Assembly: GCA_040755615.1 (NCBI GenBank) | Contig: JBFMAL010000040.1 | Span: 1 to 23,946, forward strand | Direction of reading: 5' to 3' | DNA from: DYEP01 sp040755615 | Lineage (GTDB): Bacteria > Bacillota > Sulfobacillia > DUSP01 > DYEP01 | DNA: 23,946 nucleotides | In this document: in pieces, positions 7,263-14,863 of the stretch | How positions within the stretch are numbered: position 1 is the stretch's first letter | Layout: the number at the start of each line of letters is the position of its first letter | The notes under the pieces: generated by a model | What the model was told of the DNA's origin: nothing | Databases searched by the model: none | Seen by the model: the letters and a program-made list of their open reading frames with translations, nothing else | Made by a program: the position numbers and the translations under genes

Positions 7263-7924
7263 TGTTCTTGGCAGAAGTTGTGCTGTCCAAGTTTCGGCTC
7301 TTTCGCGGACTGCCTGAGGAGGAACTGGCCCGGTATGCGAGGTTTTTTACGCACCGACAGTTCGGGCGGCGGGAACAGATGACGTTTCCCGAGGAGTGTA
7401 CTGATGCGGTCTTTTTCGTCAGCCGTGGCCGGGTGAAGATCTCCTACTTTTCCGAGGATGGCAAGGAGTTCACAGTGATCATCCTGGGCCCGGGGGAGAT
7501 GTACAGTCGACACTCAGAAGGCACCGTGACGGCACTGGAAGATACGGAGATTTGGCTGGTCAGCATGACGGATTTCCGCCGTATGCTGGCAGAGAATCCC
7601 CAACTGCCCCTCAGGCTGATCCGGATCCTGGGCGGCATCTTGCGGGAAACAAATAACGCTATCCAGAACCTCGTCTTCCGGGGGGTCTCTTCGCGCCTGG
7701 CGCGGTTCTTACTGCGGCAGGCAGCGGAACGTGGTAAAGAGGGACCGGAAGGGATGGTGGTCCCTCTTGCACTGACTCATGAAGATGTTGCAAACCTAAT
7801 CGGCAGCTCCCGCCAAACAGTCACTTCCACACTGAGGCGCTTTGAGCAGAACGGCATCATTTCCCTCAACCGGAAGAACGTCATCATCAAGGACTGGGAA
7901 CGGCTGCAGGAACTTGCCACATGA
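7262..7924 (+). CDS. cooA: CooA-like haem-based CO-sensing CRP/FNR-family activator
   Basis: A transcription factor expected to bind CO through haem and switch on the CO dehydrogenase genes directly downstream. Its 220 residues match the CooA family's usual length. Residues about 10-105 form the effector-binding barrel, 110-140 the dimer helix (ENPQLPLRLIRILGGILRETNN), and 170-215 the winged helix, with the recognition helix IGSSRQTVTSTLRRF. In place of the cAMP-binding segment of ordinary CRP proteins it has GEMYSRHSEGTVTALEDTEI, the same length as the CooA haem segment. Histidine 84 falls at the known proximal haem ligand (His77 in Rhodospirillum rubrum, His82 in Carboxydothermus), while serine 82 replaces the cysteine that ligates ferric haem in R. 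rubrum. Start choice is uncertain among GTG 7259, ATG 7262 and TTG 7268. The last has the best spacing to GGGGGTG and would give an N-terminal Met-Ala. Confidence 0.8.
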   Translation: MFLAEVVLSKFRLFRGLPEEELARYARFFTHRQFGRREQMTFPEECTDAVFFVSRGRVKISYFSEDGKEFTVIILGPGEMYSRHSEGTVTALEDTEIWLVSMTDFRRMLAENPQLPLRLIRILGGILRETNNAIQNLVFRGVSSRLARFLLRQAAERGKEGPEGMVVPLALTHEDVANLIGSSRQTVTSTLRRFEQNGIISLNRKNVIIKDWERLQELAT

Positions 7925-7946
7925 CCGGGGAGACCCCCGGTTTTTT
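7925..7946 (+). terminator. terminator after the CooA-like gene
   Basis: CCGGGG (7925-7930) pairs with CCCCGG (7935-7940) over a 4-base loop, followed directly by TTTTTT (7941-7946). It begins at the base after the sensor's stop codon and separates the sensor transcript from the cooF operon. Confidence 0.85.
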
Positions 7947-7987
7947 AGATCAACGGCCAAGACCCTGCCAAGAGAGTTTTTTGGAAT

Positions 7988-8003
7988 TGTCATGCAACTG
8001 ACT
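7988..8003 (+). promoter_or_regulatory. candidate CooA-binding site
   Basis: TGTCA, 6 bases, TGACT: a 16-bp near-palindrome with nine of ten arm bases symmetric, matching the TGTCA-N6-TGACA type arrangement known for CooA/CRP-like activators. Its centre (7995.5) is about 41.5 bases before the start point predicted from the promoter below, and it overlaps the -35 box. This is the standard class II activator position. Confidence 0.7.
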
Positions 8004-8030
8004 TACAACGCTGTAAATTCAATATAGAAT
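8002..8030 (+). promoter_or_regulatory. promoter of the cooF-cooS-oxidoreductase operon
   Basis: CTTACA (8002-8007) is a weak -35 box (four of six) and TAGAAT (8025-8030) a good -10 box (five of six), with a 17-base spacer. A weak -35 overlapped by an activator site is what an activator-dependent promoter should look like. The predicted start is near 8037, leaving an untranslated leader of about 110 bases. Confidence 0.6.
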
Positions 8031-8046
8031 TGGGATAACCGTAGAC

Positions 8047-8064
8047 GGCGGGTGGGCGCCCGCC
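8047..8064 (+). other. leader hairpin upstream of cooF
   Basis: GGCGGG (8047-8052) pairs with CCCGCC (8059-8064) over a 6-base loop about ten bases after the predicted transcript start. There is no T tract, so it is not a terminator. A 5' mRNA-stabilising stem is the simplest reading. Confidence 0.45.
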
Positions 8065-8147
8065 ATCTCATCGCCAAAGAGGCTGTAGGTGTGGAGGAGT
8101 TGCGCCGACACATCGCTTGCCGATGAACATGGATAGGGGGGAGAATT

Positions 8148-8648
8148 GTGCAGCAAATTCTGATCGACCTGGACAAGTGCCTGGGCTGCCGATCTTGCGA
8201 ACTCTCCTGTGCCGTGGCACACTCGGCCTCCAGGAACCTGTTTGATGCGCTGGCTGAGGCGGTACCGCCCAGGGCGCGGGTAGCGGTAGAAAGGAGCGGG
8301 GAAACCAATTTCCCCATCCAATGCCGCCACTGCAGCGACCCCCAGTGCGTGAAAGCCTGTATGACCGGAGCGCTAACTCAGGACCCGAGACAGGGGTTGG
8401 TGGTGCAAGATACCCTGAAATGTGTAGGGTGCTGGATGTGCGTAATGGTCTGTCCCTTCGGCGCCATCGTCCAGGACAACTCCCGCAGGGTGGCCTTAAA
8501 GTGCGACCGGTGTCCGAACCGGACAGAACCGGCCTGCGTAGAAGCTTGCCCCACCAAGGCCATTACCTGCCAGGAAGTGGAGGAGTACAGTAAAGAAAAG
8601 CGACAAGCGTTCTTACAAAGGTTTACTTGCGAGGAGGTGCCCGCATGA
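8148..8648 (+). CDS. cooF: CooF-type ferredoxin-like electron-transfer protein
   Basis: The 166-residue iron-sulfur partner of CO dehydrogenase, which carries electrons from CooS to a downstream acceptor. Sixteen cysteines form four [4Fe-4S] sites: 11/14/17/21, 59/62/67/71, 92/95/98/102 and 119/122/130/134. This is the HycB/CooF arrangement, including CVGCWMCVMVCPFGAI and CVEACPTKAIT. The start is GTG 8148, with GGGGGGAG just upstream at short spacing. Its TGA overlaps the cooS ATG (ATGA, 8645-8648), so the two subunits should be made together. Unlike hydrogenogenic CO systems, no membrane hydrogenase genes follow. The next redox gene is a flavoprotein, the likely electron acceptor. Confidence 0.9.
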   Translation: MQQILIDLDKCLGCRSCELSCAVAHSASRNLFDALAEAVPPRARVAVERSGETNFPIQCRHCSDPQCVKACMTGALTQDPRQGLVVQDTLKCVGCWMCVMVCPFGAIVQDNSRRVALKCDRCPNRTEPACVEACPTKAITCQEVEEYSKEKRQAFLQRFTCEEVPA

Positions 8649-10546
8649 AAAAGTGGGAAAAGGTGACCATCGACCCATCTGCCCGGGGACTGTTACCCAA
8701 AGCCCAGGCGGACGGGGTGGAGACAGTGTGGGACAGGTACGAAGCTCAGCAGCCGCAGTGCGGATTCGGACAACTGGGGCTGTGCTGCCGTAACTGCGTA
8801 CAGGGACCCTGCCGGATTAACCCCTTCGGAGAACCCCACAGAGGCATCTGCGGCGCCACCGCCGATCTGATCGTAGCACGTAATCTTGTAAGAGGTGTTG
8901 CCGGTGGTACAGCTTCCCATGTCGACCATGCCTTCGATGCTGTGGAGGCACTCTACCAAGCCGCCTCTGGCAAGATACCGTATGAAATCAAGGGTGAGGC
9001 CAAACTGGCTGCTGTGGCGCGGAAGCTGGGCTTGCAGACCGAAGGTAAGGAAAAGAATCAGCTGGCATGTGAGGTTGCAGAAGTAGCCTTCAGGGACTTT
9101 GCCAATCATACCCGCACACCCATGCGATGGCTTACTGCCACTGCACCGGCGGAGCGGGTAGAGATATGGGAGAAACTCGGCATTCTTCCTCGCAATCCCG
9201 ACCGCGAGATACGTGAGGCGATTCACCAAACCGCCATGGGGATGGACGCCGACCCGGTCAACCTGCTGTTGGCAGCCGCAAAGTTGGGTTTGGCGGATGG
9301 GTATGGCGGATTGCACCTGGCCACCGACATCCAGGATATTCTCTTCGGCACGCCAATGCCGGTGGAAACTGAAGCAAACATGGGAGTATTAAAAGAAGAC
9401 CATGTTAATATCGTGATCCACGGCCACGTACCGCTCTTGTCCGAGAAAGTGGTCGAGTGGGCCGAGAAACTGAAGGAAGAGGCCAGGGCGGCCGGTGCTG
9501 CAGGTATTCAAGTAGCGGGTATCTGTTGTACCGGTAATGAGGTATTGATGCGCCGCGGTGTTCCTCCCGCCGGCAGCTACTTGAGCCAGGAACTGGCCAT
9601 CGTAACAGGGGCAGTTGACGCCATGGTAGTGGACGTCCAGTGTATCATGCCCTCCCTGGCCAACGTAGCAGCCTGCTACCATACCAAGATCATTACTACT
9701 ATGCCCATCGTCAAGATACCTGGAGCCGAACACGTCCCCTTTGCCTTGGCTACGGCGGACAAAGATGCGGAGAATATCGTACGTATTGCCCTGGAGGCTT
9801 ACCACCGCCGCGACCCGGCCAAGGTAGCCATTCCTCAGGTAAAGAGCAAGATGTGGGGCGGGTTCAGCGTGGAGGCGATCCTGGGCGCTTTAAGGGCTAT
9901 AAACGCTGAGGACCCACTGAAGCCGCTGGTAGATAACATCGCCATCGGCAATATCCTCGGAGCAGTGGCCACAGTGGGATGTAACAACGCGAAGGTGGTA
10001 CAGGACCGTGCCCACGTGGAATTGGTAAAGGCGCTGATAAAAGAAAACGTGCTGGTGGTAACCACTGGTTGTTCCGCCCACGCTCTGGCCAAGGCCGGTT
10101 TGATGACGCCTGAGGCCGCCAATTCTGCCGGTCCTGGTCTTCGGGCGGTACTCTCCGCCGTAGGCCAAGCCGCAGGGCTGGGCGGCCCGCTACCCCCGGT
10201 ACTGCATATGGGCAGTTGCGTGGACAACTCCCGGGTAGCGGACCTGGTCTCCGCTCTGGCAGCTTATCTGAAGGCGCCAGTAAAGGACCTACCAGTGGCC
10301 GCCTCAGCTCCAGAACTGCAGCACGAAAAGGCGCTTTCCATCGGAACCTGGGCGGTAGCCCTGGGTATCTTCACCCACCTTGGGGTAGTGCCGCCGGTAC
10401 TGGGCAGCGCCCAGGTGGTGAAGCTCCTGACCGCCGATCTTGAGGGGTTGGTGGGCGGAAAGTTCTACGTGGAGACCGACCCGCTCAAAGCTGCCGAAGG
10501 TATCATCGCCCACCTTAGGGCCCAACGCCGCAAGCTGGACCTGTAG
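8645..10546 (+). CDS. cooS: anaerobic Ni-Fe-S carbon monoxide dehydrogenase, catalytic subunit
   Basis: Oxidises CO with water to CO2, two protons and two electrons. It is a cytoplasmic homodimer in known relatives. At 633 residues it is very close to Carboxydothermus CODH-II (636), and the key residues fall at almost the same numbers: D-cluster Cys39 and Cys47; B-cluster Cys48, 51, 56 and 69; C-cluster ligands His261, Cys295, Cys333, Cys446, Cys476 and Cys525; and the catalytic lysine 562 in HEKA. The histidine path near 92-95 (SHVDHA) is present. It lacks the extra domain of the acetyl-CoA-synthase-bound type, so it is the monofunctional kind. The start is ATG 8645, overlapping the cooF stop, with GAGGAGGTG upstream; a TTG at 8627 in the same frame lies before that ribosome site. 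Nickel insertion normally uses CooC, which is not in this window. Confidence 0.95.
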   Translation: MKKWEKVTIDPSARGLLPKAQADGVETVWDRYEAQQPQCGFGQLGLCCRNCVQGPCRINPFGEPHRGICGATADLIVARNLVRGVAGGTASHVDHAFDAVEALYQAASGKIPYEIKGEAKLAAVARKLGLQTEGKEKNQLACEVAEVAFRDFANHTRTPMRWLTATAPAERVEIWEKLGILPRNPDREIREAIHQTAMGMDADPVNLLLAAAKLGLADGYGGLHLATDIQDILFGTPMPVETEANMGVLKEDHVNIVIHGHVPLLSEKVVEWAEKLKEEARAAGAAGIQVAGICCTGNEVLMRRGVPPAGSYLSQELAIVTGAVDAMVVDVQCIMPSLANVAACYHTKIITTMPIVKIPGAEHVPFALATADKDAENIVRIALEAYHRRDPAKVAIPQVKSKMWGGFSVEAILGALRAINAEDPLKPLVDNIAIGNILGAVATVGCNNAKVVQDRAHVELVKALIKENVLVVTTGCSAHALAKAGLMTPEAANSAGPGLRAVLSAVGQAAGLGGPLPPVLHMGSCVDNSRVADLVSALAAYLKAPVKDLPVAASAPELQHEKALSIGTWAVALGIFTHLGVVPPVLGSAQVVKLLTADLEGLVGGKFYVETDPLKAAEGIIAHLRAQRRKLDL

Positions 10547-10557
10547 GGGGCGTTGAC

Positions 10558-11823
10558 ATGCGGCATGTGATAATCGGCAATAGTGCGGCGGGGGTGTTCG
10601 CTGCGGAAGCCATCCGACGTACCCGCCCGACTGATACCATCATCATCCTTACAGATGAGGACGTTCCAGCATATTCCCGTTGTTTAACCTCGTATTTTAT
10701 CGCCGGACGGGTTGCAGAGGAAGAAATGACGCTTCGGTCCCCAGACTTCTACCAAAGGTACAGCATTAATGTCTATTACAGCTGCCGTGTGGAGGGCGTG
10801 GATACCAGTGCCGCGAGGGTATACTGCACAGGTGGGAAAACGGTAGATTATGACAGGTTACTGGTGGCCTCCGGAGCCAGGCCAGTGATCCCCAACGTCC
10901 CCGGTATTGGAGCAAGAGGAGTACACGGGTTGCGGACCTTACAGGACGCCCGTGCCATCAGCAGCCGGGCGGTTCCCGGCACCCCGGCGGTAGTGATTGG
11001 CGGCGGCCTGGTCAGCCTCAAAGCCGCCTCCAGTTTGCTGGAACGCAGGTTGCAGGTCACGGTGGTGGTCAGTTCTTCCCATATCCTCTCCCAAGTCCTG
11101 GACGGGGCGGCAGCGGCAATGCTGCAGCGGCGTCTGGAAGAAAACGGGATGCGCTTTCTCCTCCAACAAGATGTGGCGGAAGTGGTCAGTTCCGGGGGAG
11201 AGGTAACCGGCGTGGTACTCACAAGCGGCGCCCGGTTACCTGCATGCCTTGTGGTAGTGGGGAAAGGAGTTACACCCAACATCAACTTCCTCCGGGACAC
11301 CCCGATCGTAATTAACCGGGGCGTCCTGGTCAACGAATACCTGGAGAGCAGCGTGACGGGGGTTTACGCCGCCGGAGACGTGGCTGAGGCCCATGACCTG
11401 TTGCTCAAGGAACCGGCAATCAACGCCGTCTGGCCCAATGCTACCACCCAGGGCGAGCTGGCGGGCCTCAATATGGCGGGGGAGCAGAGGACGTACCGTG
11501 GTTCCATAGCCATGAACTCGCTCGACTTCTTCGGGTTGTCCGCCATCACCGCCGGCCTGAACCGGGCTGAAGGCGACCGTTACGAGGTGCACGCCTGGCA
11601 TAATGCAGCCAGGAATCACTACCGTAAACTGGTCTTTGAAGGCGACCGCCTGGTAGGTTATACTCTCGCAGGAGATACCCGCCAGGCAGGCGCCCTGACA
11701 AGCCTGATCCTGGGTGAGGTACGCCTGGGCAGCCGCAAAGAAGCGCTAATAGCGGGCGATAGAGTGTTGATGGTTCCGTATCAGACATCTTTCCTCCCGG
11801 CATCAACAGCGGTCAGAATCTGA
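10558..11823 (+). CDS. CODH-associated FAD/NAD(P)-dependent oxidoreductase
   Basis: A 421-residue flavoprotein of the pyridine nucleotide-disulfide oxidoreductase class, expected to pass electrons from CooF to NAD(P)+. The FAD motif is GNSAAG (7-12), the NAD-binding motif GGGLVSLKAASSL is near 147-160, and the second FAD motif GVYAAGDVAE is near 268. It begins 11 bases after the cooS stop with TAGGGGGCG as ribosome site, so it is the third gene of the operon. Known CO gene clusters in clostridia and Geobacter-type bacteria pair cooF and cooS with such a protein (FNOR). Cysteine 42, in the segment AYSRCLTSYFIAG, sits where coenzyme A disulfide reductases and NADH oxidases have their redox cysteine. 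Thus a thiol or oxygen-linked role is a secondary possibility. Whether NAD+ or NADP+ is preferred cannot be told by eye. Confidence 0.85.
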   Translation: MRHVIIGNSAAGVFAAEAIRRTRPTDTIIILTDEDVPAYSRCLTSYFIAGRVAEEEMTLRSPDFYQRYSINVYYSCRVEGVDTSAARVYCTGGKTVDYDRLLVASGARPVIPNVPGIGARGVHGLRTLQDARAISSRAVPGTPAVVIGGGLVSLKAASSLLERRLQVTVVVSSSHILSQVLDGAAAAMLQRRLEENGMRFLLQQDVAEVVSSGGEVTGVVLTSGARLPACLVVVGKGVTPNINFLRDTPIVINRGVLVNEYLESSVTGVYAAGDVAEAHDLLLKEPAINAVWPNATTQGELAGLNMAGEQRTYRGSIAMNSLDFFGLSAITAGLNRAEGDRYEVHAWHNAARNHYRKLVFEGDRLVGYTLAGDTRQAGALTSLILGEVRLGSRKEALIAGDRVLMVPYQTSFLPASTAVRI

Positions 11824-11845
11824 AGGCTCCGGTTGAGTTCCCAGC

Positions 11846-11880
11846 GGGGGAGGGTATGCAAATGCCTTCCCCTTGCTCTT
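11846..11880 (+). terminator. probable terminator of the CO operon
   Basis: GGGGGAGG (11846-11853) pairs with CCTTCCCC (11865-11872) with one G-T pair over an 11-base loop, followed by TTGCTCTT. The stem is strong but the T tail is poor. It lies 23 bases after the oxidoreductase stop. Confidence 0.5.
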
Positions 11881-12139
11881 GTACCGCCCACAAGATTGCC
11901 AAAAGCCAGCGAGTCAGATACTCTCCCTGACTGCTTGCCCCTGGTGCATCCCACAGTCAGTCCCCGAACGCAAGCCTGCACCTTCCCATAAGTCTCCGCA
12001 CCCTGACAGGTCCGGCTGGCCCATGAGATTAACAATCAGTCGATCTCACCAGGGGCCTGCATGTTGTGAAGACGCCGCGGCGTCACAAGACATGACTTTC
12101 CTGCGTTTTACCCTGTCTCACGCAGCAGGCAAGAGCATG

Positions 12140-12175
12140 GGTGGGCTCCTATCATCAACACGATGAGAGCCCACC
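12140..12175 (-). terminator. hairpin downstream of the malic enzyme gene
   Basis: GGTGGGCTC (12140-12148) pairs perfectly with GAGCCCACC (12167-12175) over an 18-base loop, about 30 bases past the malic enzyme stop in the direction of its transcription. There is no clear T tract on either strand, so it may be a 3' end stabiliser or a weak bidirectional terminator. Confidence 0.45.
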
Positions 12176-12203
12176 GTAACCAAACCTACCCCGGAGGGCA
12201 GGC

Positions 12204-13415
12204 CTAAAGCAGCGCGATCTCCGTCTCACGCCTTACTGAATCCGCACTCTTAACCACCCGGGCAACATTTGTATCCATCGCAGCCTGTGCCACTGCAGCG
12301 GCGACCGCCGGGCCAACCCGCCTGTCGAACACGTTCGGGATAATGCACTCCGCCCGGGGCTCAACAATGGAGGCGATAGCCCGGGCCGCAGCAATCTTCA
12401 TCTCCTCGTTGATGTCTTTGGCCCTTACCGCGAGCGCGCCCTTCAGTATGCCCGGAAATGCCAGTACGTTGTTGACCTGATTGGGAAAGTCGGACCTGCC
12501 TGTGGCAACCACTTCCGCACCGGACGCAAAGGCGTCTTCGGGCATGATCTCGGGCACCGGGTTAGCGAGGGCGAAAATGATGCCCCCCTTCTTCATCGTG
12601 GCGGCGACCTCCGGTCGGAGCGCGCCGGCCACCGAACAACCCACAAATACGTCCGCACCTGCAACTACGTCAGCAAGCGAGCCGGACAGGTTCTCCACGT
12701 TGCTTCTTTCGGCCAGCTCTTTCTTGAACTCATTCATATCGTTTCTTTTCTTTGATATGGCACCTTTGCTGTCGCAGGTGATAACGTCGCCCACACCAAG
12801 TTCAAGCAGCATCCATGAAACTGCAATACCCGAAGCGCCCGCACCGTTCACCACCACCCGGACGTCCCGGGCCTCCTTTCCCACAACCTTGAGCGCGTTG
12901 ATCAGCGCTGCAGCGACCACCACAGCAGTCCCGTGTTGATCATCATGGAATACTGGTATGTCGCACTCCGCTTTCAACCTGCGCTCGATCTCAAAGCACC
13001 TGGGAGCCGAAATGTCCTCGAGGTTCACCCCGCCGAAGGTGGGTGCTATCATTTTCACCAACTTAATAATATCTTCTACGTCTTTGGAAGCCACACAGAG
13101 CGGGAACGCATCCACTCCGGCAAACTTCTTAAACAGAACAGCCTTGCCCTCCATGACAGGCATGGCGGCCTCTGGCCCGATATCCCCAAGGCCCAGAACG
13201 GCCGAACCGTCTGAAACCACCGCCACCAAATTTCCCTTGGCCGTATACTCGTACACCGCCGGTTTACTGGCAGCAATAGCCAGGCAGGGCTCGGCCACTC
13301 CCGGCGTGTACGCCAAAGAAAGATCATCCTTATCCCTGACAGGCACCTTACTTATAACCTCGATCTTGCCCGGCCCGTCCCGATGCAGGCAGAGCGCCTT
13401 CTTCTTAATATCCAT
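12204..13415 (-). CDS. NAD(P)-dependent malic enzyme (oxaloacetate-decarboxylating)
   Basis: Converts malate to pyruvate and CO2 with reduction of NAD(P)+, in the cytoplasm. Its 403 residues fit the short bacterial malic enzyme form without the phosphotransacetylase extension. Tyrosine 36 in SLAYTPGVAEPC and lysine 91 in MEGKAVLFKKFAG are the catalytic pair; FHDDQHGTA near 155-163 carries metal-binding aspartates; NGAGASGIAVSWML near 190 is the nucleotide-binding loop; ALANPVPEIMPEDA and GRSDFPNQVNN are family signatures. The start is ATG 13415 with GAGGAGG 7 bases upstream. It follows aspA by 32 bases and is the last gene of the pyrK-pyrD-aspA set, taking the fumarate made by AspA, via malate, towards pyruvate. 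A fumarase would be needed in between and is not in the window. Use of NAD versus NADP is not decided. Confidence 0.92.
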   Translation of the reverse strand: MDIKKKALCLHRDGPGKIEVISKVPVRDKDDLSLAYTPGVAEPCLAIAASKPAVYEYTAKGNLVAVVSDGSAVLGLGDIGPEAAMPVMEGKAVLFKKFAGVDAFPLCVASKDVEDIIKLVKMIAPTFGGVNLEDISAPRCFEIERRLKAECDIPVFHDDQHGTAVVVAAALINALKVVGKEARDVRVVVNGAGASGIAVSWMLLELGVGDVITCDSKGAISKKRNDMNEFKKELAERSNVENLSGSLADVVAGADVFVGCSVAGALRPEVAATMKKGGIIFALANPVPEIMPEDAFASGAEVVATGRSDFPNQVNNVLAFPGILKGALAVRAKDINEEMKIAAARAIASIVEPRAECIIPNVFDRRVGPAVAAAVAQAAMDTNVARVVKSADSVRRETEIALL

Positions 13416-13447
13416 GTCCGTTCCTCCTCTGTTACTCTGACCTCGCT

Positions 13448-14863
13448 TCAGCTGATCTTGGCGCCGTGGATCCCTGGCGTGGTGATCACAAACGGATCCA
13501 GCATGTTTTCCAGTTCCTTCTTGCTGAACAGCTGCTTTTCAAGCAGCAGCCCGAGTACCGGTTTACCGCTTCGCAGCGCCTCGCGCGCCAGCTTGCAGGC
13601 CATTTCGTATCCGACGTGTGGGCAAATTGCTGTGATGATCCCGGAACTTTTCTCCATCAGTTCCCTGCACCTTTTCTCGTTGGCGGTGATACCGGCAACG
13701 CACTTCTCTGTAAATAGTCTCACCACGTTATTCAAGATCTTTATAGAAGCGAACAAGTTGGTAAGCAGCACAGGCACCATGACGTTCAATTCGAGCTGTC
13801 CTGCTGCCGCCGCGTGGACGATCGTGGTGTCGTTGCCGATGATCTGGAACGCCACCTGGTTAACCGCCTCAGCCATCACCGGATTAACCTTGCCGGGCAT
13901 GATGGAGGAACCAGGTTGTACAGGCGGCAGACTGATCTCTCCAAGGCCTGATGCAGGGCCGGAGGCCATCAGCCTGATATCGTTTGCGATCTTGCACAGG
14001 CTGACCGCTGCGTTTCTTAGCGTAGCTGAAACCACGAGGTATGCGTCGGTGTTCTGCGTGGCATCTACCAGGTTGCGCGCAGAGCGTACAGGATGGCCTG
14101 TGATCTTCCTGATGTGCTGCACTACGCGATCGATATATTCAGGGTCCGCATTCATGCCGGTACCCACTGCGGTGGCACCCATGTTAAGCTCATAGAGCAC
14201 CTTCTTGCTCTCACCGATCCTGTCCAGGTCCCTTGCCACAACGTCCGCATACGCTGAGAACTCCTGCCCGAGCCTGATGGGCACTGCGTCTTGCAGGTGC
14301 GTACGGCCCATTTTGATCACCCCGTTGAACTCCTCCGCCTTCGTCCTGAAGGCCCGGTGCAGGCCCTGGTATGAAATAGCCAGTTCCTCAATGCACGCAA
14401 GAAGGGCGATCCGCGCAGCAGTGGGTACAGCGTCGTTGGTGGACTGTGACATGTTTACGTGGTTGTTGGGATGGACGCTCTTGTAGTCGCCCTTTTCCTT
14501 GCCCAGGATCTCAAGCGCGCGGTTGGCGATCACCTCGTTTACGTTCATATTGATACTTGTCCCGGCGCCCCCCTGGATGGCATCGACTACAAACTCGGAG
14601 TCTAGCTGGCCAGAGGCGACCTCCTCAGCGGCAGCCACGATAGCCCCGCCGATCCGGGTATCCAGGTACCCCGTCTCCATGTTCGCCAGTGCAGCAGCCT
14701 TCTTGACCACGCCAAGCGCGCGAAAAAGGCAAATGGACATTGACTGTCCGGTGATGGGAAAGTTCTCACGTGCGCGCTCGGTCTGGACTCCGTAATATCT
14801 ATCACGTGGAACCTGCTTCTCACCTAAGAAATCCTTTTCCACCCGGTAACCTGACACGTTCAC
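13448..14863 (-). CDS. aspA: aspartate ammonia-lyase
   Basis: Splits L-aspartate into fumarate and ammonia as a cytoplasmic homotetramer. Of its 471 residues, the aspartase/fumarase signature GSSIMPGKVNP (318-328) holds the catalytic serine of the mobile loop. GRTHLQDA (186-193), NMSQSTND near 137-144 and TGMNADPEY (235-243) are the other active-site segments. QGGAGTSINMNVNEVIANRA near 98-115 is the aspartase form; fumarases usually have GSGTQxNMN there, which favours aspA over fumC, although the two families are close. The start is GTG 14863, overlapping the pyrD stop as GTGA (14860-14863), with AGGAGGT directly upstream, so it is coupled to pyrD. Confidence 0.88.
   Translation of the reverse strand: MNVSGYRVEKDFLGEKQVPRDRYYGVQTERARENFPITGQSMSICLFRALGVVKKAAALANMETGYLDTRIGGAIVAAAEEVASGQLDSEFVVDAIQGGAGTSINMNVNEVIANRALEILGKEKGDYKSVHPNNHVNMSQSTNDAVPTAARIALLACIEELAISYQGLHRAFRTKAEEFNGVIKMGRTHLQDAVPIRLGQEFSAYADVVARDLDRIGESKKVLYELNMGATAVGTGMNADPEYIDRVVQHIRKITGHPVRSARNLVDATQNTDAYLVVSATLRNAAVSLCKIANDIRLMASGPASGLGEISLPPVQPGSSIMPGKVNPVMAEAVNQVAFQIIGNDTTIVHAAAAGQLELNVMVPVLLTNLFASIKILNNVVRLFTEKCVAGITANEKRCRELMEKSSGIITAICPHVGYEMACKLAREALRSGKPVLGLLLEKQLFSKKELENMLDPFVITTPGIHGAKIS

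Larger units (their letters stand above)
11824..12203. other. 380-base convergent intergenic region with three palindromes
   Basis: No believable gene: short open frames on both strands have unlike-protein composition and no ribosome sites. It lies between the convergent ends of the CO operon and the malic enzyme gene. Besides the two hairpins listed separately it holds GACGCCGCGGCGTC (12071-12084), a perfect 14-bp palindrome flanked by TTGT (12064-12067) and ACAA (12085-12088). That structure fits neither a simple terminator (no T tract) nor a promoter for either neighbour. Confidence 0.6.

Noticed and set aside
7988..8003. FNR-type or CRP-type operator
   Set aside because: The arms read TGTCA/TGACT rather than the FNR TTGAT/ATCAA arms; with a CooA-like gene next door a CooA site is the better reading.
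11873..12166. 97-codon plus-strand frame in the gap after the CO operon
   Set aside because: Composition is unlike a protein, it has no ribosome site and it runs through palindromic DNA.
13383..14195. 270-codon plus-strand frame across malic enzyme and aspA
   Set aside because: Antisense of two well-supported enzymes; serine/threonine-rich low-complexity translation typical of a shadow frame.
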